Below are positions 26,055 to 36,924 of a DNA stretch of 64,000 nt, piece after piece. Made by a program: the position numbers and the translations under genes. The stretch comes from Solilutibacter tolerans. Its GTDB lineage: Bacteria > Pseudomonadota > Gammaproteobacteria > Xanthomonadales > Xanthomonadaceae. A model generated the notes under the pieces. That model was not told where the DNA came from. It saw only the letters and a program-made list of their open reading frames with translations, and ran no database searches. The stretch is from the NCBI RefSeq assembly GCF_900155935.1, contig NZ_FTLW01000002.1, positions 62,001 to 126,000 on the forward strand, in the 5' to 3' direction. Each line of letters starts with the position of its first letter. Position 1 is the stretch's first letter.

Positions 26055-27066
26055 GCGAGGCCGACGCGGCTGTCAGCAACGGCGAAACGGCTGCATGAAG
26101 GCGCTGGGGGAAAGACTGGTGGTTTGCAATGAACCAATCGCGTGCCGATGCGCCCATGGCGCGGACTTCGTCCTCGGTCATTGCTATCGCAGCGGATATC
26201 GCCGCTTCCATTGCAACTTCATCGAAATAGAACGTGGTCGCAAGATTCTGCGTACCGGTCCTTGCATACCGAACCAGCAGGCCACGTTCGCAAGCGACCA
26301 ACTCATTCATCGGCGGGGCATCCGTCGTGATGGCGATGGCGCCCACACTCATCGCCTCGAGCAGGTAATGGCCAAAACCTTCGGTTTCCGAAGGGCAAAG
26401 ATGGAACCAATGTGCGTTTTGAAGCCGGCGTAGCTCGGCATCATCCAGATAATCCAGCCGGTAATCGATGTTCTCGGCTTGCGTGACCGGCACTGCGCTG
26501 CGACGACTTTGAACGATGGTCAGCACCGGCCATTCGGGATGACTTGCCCACAACGCGCACAACGCCGCCGTGCCCTTGTTCGCACTGCGCCCGGCGAGAT
26601 GGAAGAACGCACGCTCACGCGGAACGGATGGGTCGTGGCGATCTTCGCTGGTGAATCCGATATGCGAAACCGGCCGACCCCGCTTGGAAAAAATCTCGCT
26701 GGCGTGGTGCGTCTTGGTCAGCACTGCATCGATTTGCGGCAAAACCACCAAATCACTTTCAAGACACCACTCTGGATTTGGCACGAAGAAATGCAATCGC
26801 GCACCACCGAACTCTTCCGGACGAATATGTTCAAGCATCAAGGTCGCGTCATGTCTGGGCGATCTACCCAGCATGCGACGCAGGGCATGGCGTGCACGCA
26901 CCAGCGATGGACGAAACCATTTGCGCAGCTTTCCGCGACCGATGCGGGTCAGGCTGACGTCGAAACCTGCTTTGGACAAGGCTTCCTGCAGCAGCGTCAT
27001 GTCGCGGCTGAGACCCACGCCATTGTTCCATGCGATCACATTCAGCGAGGGCCGGCGCGCATCCAT
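26047..27066 (-). CDS. Glycosyltransferase, GT4/GT-B-like
   Basis: 339 aa. The C-terminal half has a GT-B donor site pattern: FHLCPSETEGFGHYLLEAMSVG with the acidic EX7E-type spacing (SETEGFGHYLLEA), then TTDAPPMNELV. The N-terminus MDARRPSLNVIAWNNGVGLSRD fits an acceptor domain. Donor and acceptor sugars are unknown. Start ATG 27066 lies 10 bases after maeB; the longer frame to 27123 would run into maeB. It forms a small pair with the methyltransferase at 25272. Confidence 0.85.
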   Translation of the reverse strand: MDARRPSLNVIAWNNGVGLSRDMTLLQEALSKAGFDVSLTRIGRGKLRKWFRPSLVRARHALRRMLGRSPRHDATLMLEHIRPEEFGGARLHFFVPNPEWCLESDLVVLPQIDAVLTKTHHASEIFSKRGRPVSHIGFTSEDRHDPSVPRERAFFHLAGRSANKGTAALCALWASHPEWPVLTIVQSRRSAVPVTQAENIDYRLDYLDDAELRRLQNAHWFHLCPSETEGFGHYLLEAMSVGAIAITTDAPPMNELVACERGLLVRYARTGTQNLATTFYFDEVAMEAAISAAIAMTEDEVRAMGASARDWFIANHQSFPQRLHAAVSPLLTAASASHG

Positions 27067-27076
27067 GCGTATGCCC

Positions 27077-29362
<2,286 letters not shown>

Positions 29363-29427
29363 CGCGCATCAATCCATGGGGGACGTGCCGTGATTGTAAC
29401 GCCGCCCTGCCGCCAGCCGGCCTGCGA

Positions 29428-30690
29428 TCAGACGTCGTTGAGGGTCAGCTGGTCGGAAATCTGGTCCAGCCGGATTTTGTTGGCGAAGAGCGAGAAGGCC
29501 AGCATCCCGGCCAGGCCATTGGCGCGTGCGGCCCAACGCGGCAGCCAGCGTGGCGGGGCCAACACCCCGGCATCGAACAAGGGTTCGAAACGCTGAACAT
29601 CCTCCAGCGTCATCTTCCCCGCAAACAGAAAGCGCCCCAACCGCAGGCGGTCCTGCCTGAGCGACCAGCGATAAAAGGTGTGCACGCCGACAAGACCGCG
29701 CAGGTAGACCGTGTCCTTGGTGAAGGCCGCGCCACCCGTGGTCGGCACGCCGCGGAACACGCGCTGCGCCGAGGCAAAACTCTCAGACTCCCGCTGGCCG
29801 CCGGTTTCAAGGAAATAACGGAAGACATCGATGAAGTCGGCACCATCCAGCGCCATCGCCACCGCCTCGATGCGCAAGCTGACGCGTTTCATCCGTTCGA
29901 TGTCGGTGCTGCCGGTGATTTGCTCGGCAAAGGTCGCGAGCCCTTCCTGAGTTGCGGTGGTGCGAGGCGATGGCAATTCCAAACTCTTCAGCGAAGGCTG
30001 CAAGCGGCCATTCAATGCGGTCAGCGAATGCACGAAGGCTTCGTGCTGCAACAACTGGTCGCGGTCGTAGTCGGTGAATATTGCGCTGGAGCGCAGACGA
30101 ATACGTGTCGCACCTGCCGCGGCCTTGGCGATCAGGTCCGGGTCCAGCTCGACGGTGATCATCCTGCCATCGAAGAAGTCATCGAGTACCTGCTGCAGTT
30201 GCAACTGCAGAGCGATGGCTGAAATCGGCACGGTTTCCTCGGGTGAGAGCAACTCGTGGTCCAGCTCGCTGGCGATGCCGATGAAATGCTGCGCTGCCTC
30301 GCGGGTGGTCGGGCCATTGCCGGGCAAGGGCTGGTCGGGCTGGCCGTAGAGCTCGATGGAATATTTGGCGACCTCGCTCGTGCCCAGCACTTCCAGCATG
30401 CGCGCGGCGGTCGACCAGCTGCGCGCGGACTCGCACAAGTAAAGGCCCAGTGGATGGGTGACATCAGCCTCTTCGGCCACGGCATCCAGTTCACGCCGCG
30501 CATCCGAGAAATCATGCTTCGGATATTCGACTTGCGGCAACTGCGGATTACCTGCATGCCAACTTTCCAGAAAGGGTTGCTGGAAACTGGCTGGCCAACT
30601 CATCAGTGTGAGGATGCGAAGGCTGCGCGCCGCCTTGAGCATGCGCGCGTCGAGTCCCGCGTAATGACTGATGTCGTCGTGGTCGCTCAT
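29428..30690 (-). CDS. QEGLA-motif (DUF1704) metallopeptidase-like protein
   Basis: 420 aa. It carries HEAFVH (HExxxH) and, about 45 residues later, the family signature TQEGLA, whose Glu is the expected third metal ligand. This is the DUF1704 family, known in annotation as flavohemoglobin expression-modulating QEGLA-motif protein, and related to eukaryotic tyrosine carboxypeptidase MATCAP. The substrate in bacteria is unknown. It overlaps rsgA by an ATGA junction, so both are cotranscribed. Confidence 0.85.
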   Translation of the reverse strand: MSDHDDISHYAGLDARMLKAARSLRILTLMSWPASFQQPFLESWHAGNPQLPQVEYPKHDFSDARRELDAVAEEADVTHPLGLYLCESARSWSTAARMLEVLGTSEVAKYSIELYGQPDQPLPGNGPTTREAAQHFIGIASELDHELLSPEETVPISAIALQLQLQQVLDDFFDGRMITVELDPDLIAKAAAGATRIRLRSSAIFTDYDRDQLLQHEAFVHSLTALNGRLQPSLKSLELPSPRTTATQEGLATFAEQITGSTDIERMKRVSLRIEAVAMALDGADFIDVFRYFLETGGQRESESFASAQRVFRGVPTTGGAAFTKDTVYLRGLVGVHTFYRWSLRQDRLRLGRFLFAGKMTLEDVQRFEPLFDAGVLAPPRWLPRWAARANGLAGMLAFSLFANKIRLDQISDQLTLNDV

Positions 30691-31805
30691 CTGAAGTGAT
30701 CGTACTCGTCGCCGTAATCGTCATCGTCGCTTTGACGCGGTGAAGGGCGCTTGGGCGGCTTCTTCACCTCGGCGGGCTTCGCCAAACGCGTTTCCAGCAC
30801 CTGCGCGGCAGCGGCCAACTCATCGCGTAGTTTCAGGTAGTTGGCGAATCGGCCCGGGTCCAGCTCGCCACGCTCGACGGCAGCCAGCAAGGCGCAACCA
30901 GGCTCGTTTTCATGGCGACAATCGCGGAAGCGGCATTGCGCGGCCAAGGCCTCGACATCGGCAAAGGCCGCTTCGTCCAACTGCTCTTCGCCGGTGGGCT
31001 TGAGCTCACGCATGCCCGGTGTATCGATCAAACACGCACCCTGCGGCATCGCGATCAAGGCGCGGTGCGTCGTGGTGTGGCGACCGCGCGCATCGCTTTC
31101 ACGCACCGCCGCCGTCTTCATTTTGCTGCGGCCTAGCAACGTGTTGGTCAGCGTTGACTTGCCCGCCCCTGACGAACCCACCAGCACCACCGTCTTGCCC
31201 GGGCCAAGCCATGGGTGCAAGGCGGCGACGCTATCGGCTTCGCGCGCATTGATGCTGCGCACGGGAATGTCCTGCTCGGCCAGCATCGCCAGTGCAGCGA
31301 CGGCGCCGGGCGCATCGTTCGCGATGTCTTGCTTGGTCAACACAACTACGGGCTCCACGCCGCCGCCTTTCAAGAGCAGCAGATAGCGTTCGATGCGTCG
31401 CACGTTGAAATCCGCATCCAGCCCTGTGACCACGAACGCGGTGTCGACGTTGGCTGCGATCAATTGCTGCTTGTAGTGTTCTCCCGCCGCCGCGCGCTTT
31501 ATCACGCTGATACGCGGCAACAGCGCCACGATGCGCAACTTGCCGGCCTCGCCTTCCACCAACACCCAGTCACCGACGGCCGCGCGGCTGGTCGGCTCGC
31601 AACGCGGGCGCTGCCAATCGGGCAGTGATTCGGCCGACTGCGCATCGTCGATGGACTCAGCGACCACGTACCCCGAGCGATGCTGCTCGGTGACCCGCGC
31701 CGGGCGGGCTGCTGGCTGTTCAGCGATGACGGCCTCCCATCCGGCCGGCCAGGCATCGCGCGCGGGCCAGCCGATCCCCATCAGGGCGTCGACGTCGAGG
31801 TTCAA
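30687..31805 (-). CDS. rsgA: RsgA, ribosome small-subunit-dependent GTPase A
   Basis: 372 aa circularly permuted GTPase that checks 30S subunit maturation. G4 (TKQD), G1 GSSGAGKSTLTN, G2/G3 DTPGMREL in permuted order, then the zinc knuckle CRFRDCRHENEPGC. N-terminal OB-fold region about 20-110; the C-terminal tail is acidic (SDDDDYGDEYDHFR). The farthest start is a TTG at 31805; ATG 31781 (MGIGWPARDAW) is an alternative. No clear ribosome site marks either. Divergent from the aminotransferase at 31924. Confidence 0.94.
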   Translation of the reverse strand: MNLDVDALMGIGWPARDAWPAGWEAVIAEQPAARPARVTEQHRSGYVVAESIDDAQSAESLPDWQRPRCEPTSRAAVGDWVLVEGEAGKLRIVALLPRISVIKRAAAGEHYKQQLIAANVDTAFVVTGLDADFNVRRIERYLLLLKGGGVEPVVVLTKQDIANDAPGAVAALAMLAEQDIPVRSINAREADSVAALHPWLGPGKTVVLVGSSGAGKSTLTNTLLGRSKMKTAAVRESDARGRHTTTHRALIAMPQGACLIDTPGMRELKPTGEEQLDEAAFADVEALAAQCRFRDCRHENEPGCALLAAVERGELDPGRFANYLKLRDELAAAAQVLETRLAKPAEVKKPPKRPSPRQSDDDDYGDEYDHFR

Positions 31806-31923
31806 GCGAAGGAGCGGCAGGTCTTCATCCCGCGATTCTAATGAACCCAGGCAGCGCAGTGCGGCGTGAATGCGTGCTTTGCGCTACGCTCGCGGCTCAA
31901 TTCAACTGCCCGCACCTCTGCCG

Positions 31924-33171
31924 ATGTCATCGCCTGCCCTCGCCACCCGCCATCGCCTGTCCGAAGTCCGTTACGAGATCCGCGGAGAACTGGCCCGGCG
32001 AGCCCGAGAGCTGGAAATGCAAGGCCGCACCTTGGTCAAGCTCAATATCGGCAACCCGGGCGCGTTTGGCTTCCGCGCGCCGGAGCACCTGCAACGCGCG
32101 ATCGCCGACCAGATCGAACAGACCGACCCATATACGCATCAGCAGGGCCTGCCCGACGCGCGCGAGGCCGTGGCCGAATTCCACCGCGAACGCGGCACGC
32201 CGAATGCATCGCCCGAACGCGTGTTTATCGGCAATGGCGTCAGCGAACTCATCGACATCGCCCTGCGTGCGCTACTGAACCCAGGCGATGAAGTACTACT
32301 GCCCTCGCCCGACTATCCACTGTGGTCGGCAGCGACGATCCTCAACGATGGCCGCCCGGTGTATTACGCCTGTCGCCCGGAAAACGGTTTCTTGCCTGAT
32401 CCGGCCGAGATCGAGAAGCTGATTTCCAGCCGCACCCGCGCGTTGGTGCTGATCAACCCGAACAACCCAACCGGCGCCAGTTACCCGCGCGAGCTGCTCG
32501 AAAAAATCGTCGCCATCGCCCGCAAGTACCGACTGGTACTGATGGCGGACGAGATCTACGACCACATCCTGTACGACGACGCCACCTTCCAGCCCCTCGC
32601 ACCGCTAGCGGGTGATTTGCCTTGCCTGTCCTTCGGCGGCCTGTCAAAAGTGCATCGCGCCTGTGGCTGGCGCGTGGGCTGGGCGATGTTGTCGGGTGAC
32701 CCGACCGTGATCGGCCCCTATCACCACGCGCTGGACCTGCTCGGCGCGCTGCGCCTGTGCGCCAACGTGCCGGGCCAATTCGCGATTCGCGCCGCACTGC
32801 ACGGCGGCGATACCGTCAGCGCACTGACTGCGCCAGGCGGACGCTTGTACGAAACGCGGCGCGCATTGATCGAATGCTGCGAGGCCAGCCCACATCTGTC
32901 GCTGGTGCCACCGCAAGGCGCGCTGTACGGATTCCCGCAGGTGGTGGGCGACGCCGCACAAGGCTTTGACGACCATGCCTTCGCGCTGGAATTGCTAGAG
33001 CACGAGGACGTGTTGATCGTACCGGGCTCCAGCTTCAACGTACCGTATCGCAATCATTTCCGCGTCACCCTGCTGCCGGAAGCTGATCAATTACGCGATG
33101 TGTTCAAACGCATTGATCGCGTGCTCTCGCGCCGCGCCGATGCAGCCGTTCGCCAGCGTGCGAGCGCCTGA
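31924..33171 (+). CDS. PLP-dependent class I/II aminotransferase, AlaA-like
   Basis: 415 aa fold-type I aminotransferase. PLP lysine motif SFGGLSKVHRACGWRVGW, substrate Arg motif near the C-terminus (NHFRVTLLPE), and LINPNNPTGA with DEIYDHILYDD. Best fit is the glutamate-pyruvate aminotransferase AlaA type, which makes alanine. Start ATG 31924 begins MSSPALATRHRLSEVRYEIRG, the family N-terminus; the longer frame from 31870 has no ribosome site. Not adjacent to other amino-acid genes. Confidence 0.88.
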   Translation: MSSPALATRHRLSEVRYEIRGELARRARELEMQGRTLVKLNIGNPGAFGFRAPEHLQRAIADQIEQTDPYTHQQGLPDAREAVAEFHRERGTPNASPERVFIGNGVSELIDIALRALLNPGDEVLLPSPDYPLWSAATILNDGRPVYYACRPENGFLPDPAEIEKLISSRTRALVLINPNNPTGASYPRELLEKIVAIARKYRLVLMADEIYDHILYDDATFQPLAPLAGDLPCLSFGGLSKVHRACGWRVGWAMLSGDPTVIGPYHHALDLLGALRLCANVPGQFAIRAALHGGDTVSALTAPGGRLYETRRALIECCEASPHLSLVPPQGALYGFPQVVGDAAQGFDDHAFALELLEHEDVLIVPGSSFNVPYRNHFRVTLLPEADQLRDVFKRIDRVLSRRADAAVRQRASA

Positions 33172-33216
33172 CACGAGACTGTGGCAGGGTGTAAAAAACG
33201 CCAACGGAAGGATTCG

Positions 33217-33837
33217 ATGACGACACTCAGCTATCTCGCCCTCGGCGACAGCTACACCATTGGCGAAGGCGTGGACGAAACGGCCCGCTGGCCGGTGCAA
33301 CTCGCCACGGCTTTACGACAACTGCAGATTCCATTGCGTGACCCACACATCATCGCCACCACCGGCTGGACCACCGACGAGTTGGCTCATGCGATGGACG
33401 AGGCCGCCTTGGTCAATGGCGAGTGGGATTTCGTCAGCCTTTTGATCGGCGTGAACGATCAATACCGGCATCGCCCGCTACCCGAATTCGCCACCGGCTT
33501 CGACACGTTGTTCCATCGTGCGGAATTGTTGAGCAAGCGCGGGGCTGCAGGGGTGACGGTGCTATCGATACCCGACTGGGGCACGACGCCGTATGCCGCG
33601 AAAGAGGGCCGTGACGCCGCGACCGTCGCGCACGAGTTGGATGCCTACAACACCCACATCCACACGATGTGCGAAGCGCACGGCGCGGCCTTCGTCGATA
33701 TCACACCGCTCAGCCGCGAACTGGGCAGCACTCCCGGCATGCTGGTAGATGACGGGCTGCACCCCTCGGCGACGCAATACGCCGAATGGACGCGTCTCGC
33801 CCTGTCCGCCGGGCGCAATGCACTGCAGGGCGCATGA
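33217..33837 (+). CDS. SGNH/GDSL hydrolase
   Basis: 206 aa. Block I ALGDSYTIGEG with nucleophile Ser10, block III GVNDQ, and block V DGLHPSATQY carrying the catalytic Asp/His pair. No signal peptide, so probably cytosolic esterase or thioesterase. The start is ATG 33217 (MTTLSYLALGD); a GTG at 33181 would add an unconvincing segment. The stop overlaps the next gene by ATGA. Confidence 0.88.
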   Translation: MTTLSYLALGDSYTIGEGVDETARWPVQLATALRQLQIPLRDPHIIATTGWTTDELAHAMDEAALVNGEWDFVSLLIGVNDQYRHRPLPEFATGFDTLFHRAELLSKRGAAGVTVLSIPDWGTTPYAAKEGRDAATVAHELDAYNTHIHTMCEAHGAAFVDITPLSRELGSTPGMLVDDGLHPSATQYAEWTRLALSAGRNALQGA

Positions 33838-34520
33838 AAGCTGAGCATCGCGCCATCGCACGCGCCTTTCTGGACCCGTCGCGCCCATTTGACCGACACC
33901 ACTATTACTACGCGCTGAGCAAACTCGCGACCGACCCACTCTATGACGGCGTATGCGATGCCTTGCGCGGCCGCACTCTGCCTGTGCTGGATGTTGGCTG
34001 CGGCATCGGGCTGCTCGCTCAGCGCATGCGTGCGGATGGCATTGCATCACCCTACCTCGGGGTGGATTTCGATGCGCGGAAAATCAAATACGCAGAGGCG
34101 GGCCGTGTACGCAAAGGCCTCGATAACTCGCGCTTTGAAGTAGGCGACGCAGCCAGCGGCTTGCCCGCTCACTTCGGCGATGTCTGCATTTTGGATGTGC
34201 TGCAATTCCTGCCCGATACCACCAGCCAGAATGCGCTTGTGGAATCGGCCATCGCGCGTTTGGCACCGGGTGGAAAACTCATCATTCGAACTGGTTTGAC
34301 CGACGGCAGCGCCCGCGCCGGTATCACCGTCTTGGTCGATCGATTGTCTTCGCTATGGGGTTGGATGCGGGCACGTCCGACGCGTTATCCCAGCCTTGAA
34401 GAGTTGCGCGCGCGTTTTGATCGGCACAGCTTGACTGCGCAGTTCAAGCCATTGCACGGCAACACGCCGTTCAACAATTGGCTGGTGGTGGCTGAAAAGC
34501 CCGCAGAAAGCCAGCTTTAA
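33834..34520 (+). CDS. Class I SAM-dependent methyltransferase
   Basis: 228 aa. Motif I LDVGCGIGLLAQRMRADG and acidic loop YLGVDFDARKI, then DVCILDVLQFLPD and LAPGGKLIIRTG, standard class I methyltransferase topology. Acceptor unknown. Overlaps the SGNH hydrolase by 4 nt, suggesting a common small-molecule or lipid role. Its stop overlaps the stop of the convergent deacetylase. Confidence 0.83.
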   Translation: MKAEHRAIARAFLDPSRPFDRHHYYYALSKLATDPLYDGVCDALRGRTLPVLDVGCGIGLLAQRMRADGIASPYLGVDFDARKIKYAEAGRVRKGLDNSRFEVGDAASGLPAHFGDVCILDVLQFLPDTTSQNALVESAIARLAPGGKLIIRTGLTDGSARAGITVLVDRLSSLWGWMRARPTRYPSLEELRARFDRHSLTAQFKPLHGNTPFNNWLVVAEKPAESQL

Positions 34521-35287
34521 GGCAGCTCCGCTCGCAGCCCGCGATCTTCGAGTATTTCAAGCACGCGGCGCATCACTTCGATGTGTCGCCCATCCGCACC
34601 ACCTTCGTGCAGCAATACGATGGCGCCTGGCGAGAGGCTCGGTTTCAGACGCGACATTACCGCATCCGCACTACGCCCCACGCCATCGAACCCACGCGCA
34701 CTCCAGGCGACACGCGCCAAATTAAGGTCGCGCAACGGTGCCTGCACAAATGGGTTGGACATCCCCACCACGGCGCGGAACCAGCGTGGTGCGCGGCCGG
34801 CCAAGTCCGTCAATGTCGTTTGCGCGCTGCTGATTTCATCGCGCATGCGGCGCGGCCCCAACGCCCAGAACCAAGCCTGCGGATGCCTATTGCTGTGGTT
34901 ACCGATGTCATGGCCGCGCAACACGATTTCCTTGACCAGATCGGGTCGTGCGGCGGCACGCTCGGCCACCAAAAAGAACGTCGCTTTCGCATCGTGCGCA
35001 TCGAGCATGTCCAGCAAGGTGCGCGTGTCAGCCGAAGGGCCATCGTCAATGGTCAGCCATACGCGTGGCGCATCGCCCGGCAATCGGCTCAGCACCGGGC
35101 CGTACATCCGGGAATACGGCCACAACACGCCCCACCAGAATGGCAGATGCGTCGCCACCATAAAGGGCAGTCCGATCTGCCAGCCGAGCCGCCACCACAC
35201 CCATGCGACCACTAACTGGCTGGCGACAAGCCATAGCCACCAGCGATACGGACGTGTGGGCGGTTGATGTAGCTGGGCGTCTTGCAT
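34517..35287 (-). CDS. Polysaccharide deacetylase with N-terminal membrane anchor
   Basis: 256 aa. Two hydrophobic segments at about 15-55 anchor it, followed by a CE4/NodB domain: TIDDGPSADTRTLLDML near 77-93 and HDIGNHSNRHPQAW near 125, then FRAVVGMSNPF and VLLHEGGADGRH. Start ATG 35287 (MQDAQLHQ). The frame is open to 35536, but that part overlaps the glutaredoxin gene on the other strand. Likely modifies an envelope glycan; the substrate is unknown. Confidence 0.85.
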   Translation of the reverse strand: MQDAQLHQPPTRPYRWWLWLVASQLVVAWVWWRLGWQIGLPFMVATHLPFWWGVLWPYSRMYGPVLSRLPGDAPRVWLTIDDGPSADTRTLLDMLDAHDAKATFFLVAERAAARPDLVKEIVLRGHDIGNHSNRHPQAWFWALGPRRMRDEISSAQTTLTDLAGRAPRWFRAVVGMSNPFVQAPLRDLNLARVAWSARGFDGVGRSADAVMSRLKPSLSPGAIVLLHEGGADGRHIEVMRRVLEILEDRGLRAELP

Positions 35288-35339
35288 CGACAAATCATGC
35301 CACGGCGTAGAATTGACGCATTCCCCCGGAGCCATCGCC

Positions 35340-36263
35340 ATGTCCCTCGATCCCGCACTTCGCCAGCGTATCGACGACCTCCTCGCCGCAAATCGCATCG
35401 TCCTGTTCATGAAGGGCCAGCCGGATGCCCCGCAATGCGGCTTCTCCTCGCAAGCGGCTGGCACATTGAAAGGCTTGGGGGTGTCCTTCGCACACGTGGA
35501 CGTGCTCTCTGACCCCGAGATCCGCGAGGGCATCAAGCATTACGGCGATTGGCCAACGATTCCGCAGTTGTACATCGGCGGCGAGTTGGTGGGCGGCAGC
35601 GACATCATCGTGCAGATGGCCGCGAGCGGCGAGTTGCAGCAGGCGCTCGGCCTGCCGCCGCCCGACCGCACGCCGCCACAGGTCACGGTCACGCCCAGCG
35701 CGCAGGCGATGCTGAAACAAGCCATCAGCGATGCCGGTGGCGAGATGGTGGTGGAGATCGCCATCGACCCGAATTTCCGTACGCGCTTGCATCTGGTGCA
35801 GCCCGATGATCATGCGGTACTGGTGAATGTCGATGGTGTGACCCTGCAGTTTCCAGTCAGCGACCTGCGCCGCGCCGATGGACTGACGCTGGATTTCGCC
35901 GATGACGCACGCGGCAAGGGCCTCATCATCGATAACCCGAATGCGCCTAAGCCAGTGCGCAATCTCAGCCCCGCCGAAGCCGAGGCGCGCGTGCGCACGG
36001 GTACGTTGACACTGGTGGATGTGCGTCCGCGCGATGAACGATCGCTGGCAATCGCGCCAGTTGCACATCGTGATTTGGATGATGGCGTAGAGGCAATCGA
36101 AGCCTTGCCGAAAGACACGCCCATCGCCTTCCTCTGCCACCACGGCGGACGCAGCGCGCAAGCGGCGGAGCATTTCCGCCAACTGGGTTTTGGCGAGGTC
36201 TACAACGTCGTCGGCGGCATCGATGCGTGGGCGGCGTTTGACCCGGCCGTGCCGCGCTACTGA
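35340..36263 (+). CDS. CGFS glutaredoxin - IscA-like - rhodanese fusion
   Basis: 307 aa in three parts. (1) A monothiol glutaredoxin, residues 1-100, with FMKGQPDAPQCGFS (Cys33) and the TIPQLYIGGELVGG loop, the type that carries [2Fe-2S] clusters. (2) An A-type (IscA/NfuA N-terminal-like) domain, 113-203, with no cysteines at all. (3) A rhodanese, 210-307, with active-site Cys266 in CHHGGRS. The fusion joins iron-sulfur carriage to sulfur transfer. Start ATG 35340; the upstream frame begins with poor start codons. Fused forms occur in xanthomonads, so this is a lineage variant of Grx4/GrxD. Confidence 0.9.
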   Translation: MSLDPALRQRIDDLLAANRIVLFMKGQPDAPQCGFSSQAAGTLKGLGVSFAHVDVLSDPEIREGIKHYGDWPTIPQLYIGGELVGGSDIIVQMAASGELQQALGLPPPDRTPPQVTVTPSAQAMLKQAISDAGGEMVVEIAIDPNFRTRLHLVQPDDHAVLVNVDGVTLQFPVSDLRRADGLTLDFADDARGKGLIIDNPNAPKPVRNLSPAEAEARVRTGTLTLVDVRPRDERSLAIAPVAHRDLDDGVEAIEALPKDTPIAFLCHHGGRSAQAAEHFRQLGFGEVYNVVGGIDAWAAFDPAVPRY

Positions 36264-36270
36264 TCCGACT

Positions 36271-36813
36271 TCAGAACCCGCCGCCCGCTTCCAGCCATGC
36301 CAACTCGTCCGGTGTACTGACACGCCCGAGCGCAGCATTGCGATGCGGGAAGCGCCCGAATTTCTCGATCACCTCGCGGTGCTTGAGCGCGAACTCGTAC
36401 ATCACGTGGTTGTCGAGGGCGGCGAACAACTCGACTGAGCGATGCTGGTCGGCCATCGATTCCGAATGCTCGAACGGCAGGTAGAAGAAGCCACGCAGAT
36501 CGGCTTCGCAATGCGCGTCGTGGCCTGCCTTGAGCGCCTCGCGGGCGTAACGTCGGGCCAGGCCATCGGTTGCAAACGCGTGGCCGCTATCCCGATAAAT
36601 ATTGCGCGGAATCTGGTCCAGCAGGATCAACAAAGCCAATGACGACTCGGCATCGTTCAACCAAGCTGCCAATTCCCCGCGCGCGGCGGCCTGATGCGCC
36701 TCTTCGAAGCGGTGACGGCAGTCGGCATCGAACTCCTGCCCCCCGTTGAACCATTTGGGCGCGCCTGCATCACGCCAGAACGCAACGATCTCTGCAGGAT
36801 TCGCATCAACCAT
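36271..36813 (-). CDS. DUF924 family protein
   Basis: 180 aa, alpha-helical. DUF924 features: ALLILLDQIPRNIYRDSGHAFATD and YLPFEHSESMADQHRSVELF, with TPR-like predicted helices. Widespread cytosolic family of unknown function. Start ATG 36813 (MVDANPAEIVAFW); the frame is open to 37308, but that region overlaps the amidohydrolase on the other strand. Convergent with the glutaredoxin fusion. Confidence 0.85.
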   Translation of the reverse strand: MVDANPAEIVAFWRDAGAPKWFNGGQEFDADCRHRFEEAHQAAARGELAAWLNDAESSLALLILLDQIPRNIYRDSGHAFATDGLARRYAREALKAGHDAHCEADLRGFFYLPFEHSESMADQHRSVELFAALDNHVMYEFALKHREVIEKFGRFPHRNAALGRVSTPDELAWLEAGGGF

Positions 36814-36924
36814 GGGTGCACTCACCTCTGAAACGTGAAGCCAGTCTATCCCCCCGGACTTTTGGCAGGGTTGGCAGGCCCGCCCGCACGGGCTAGGTTG
36901 AGCGTTCACACGGGGAATCACGAC

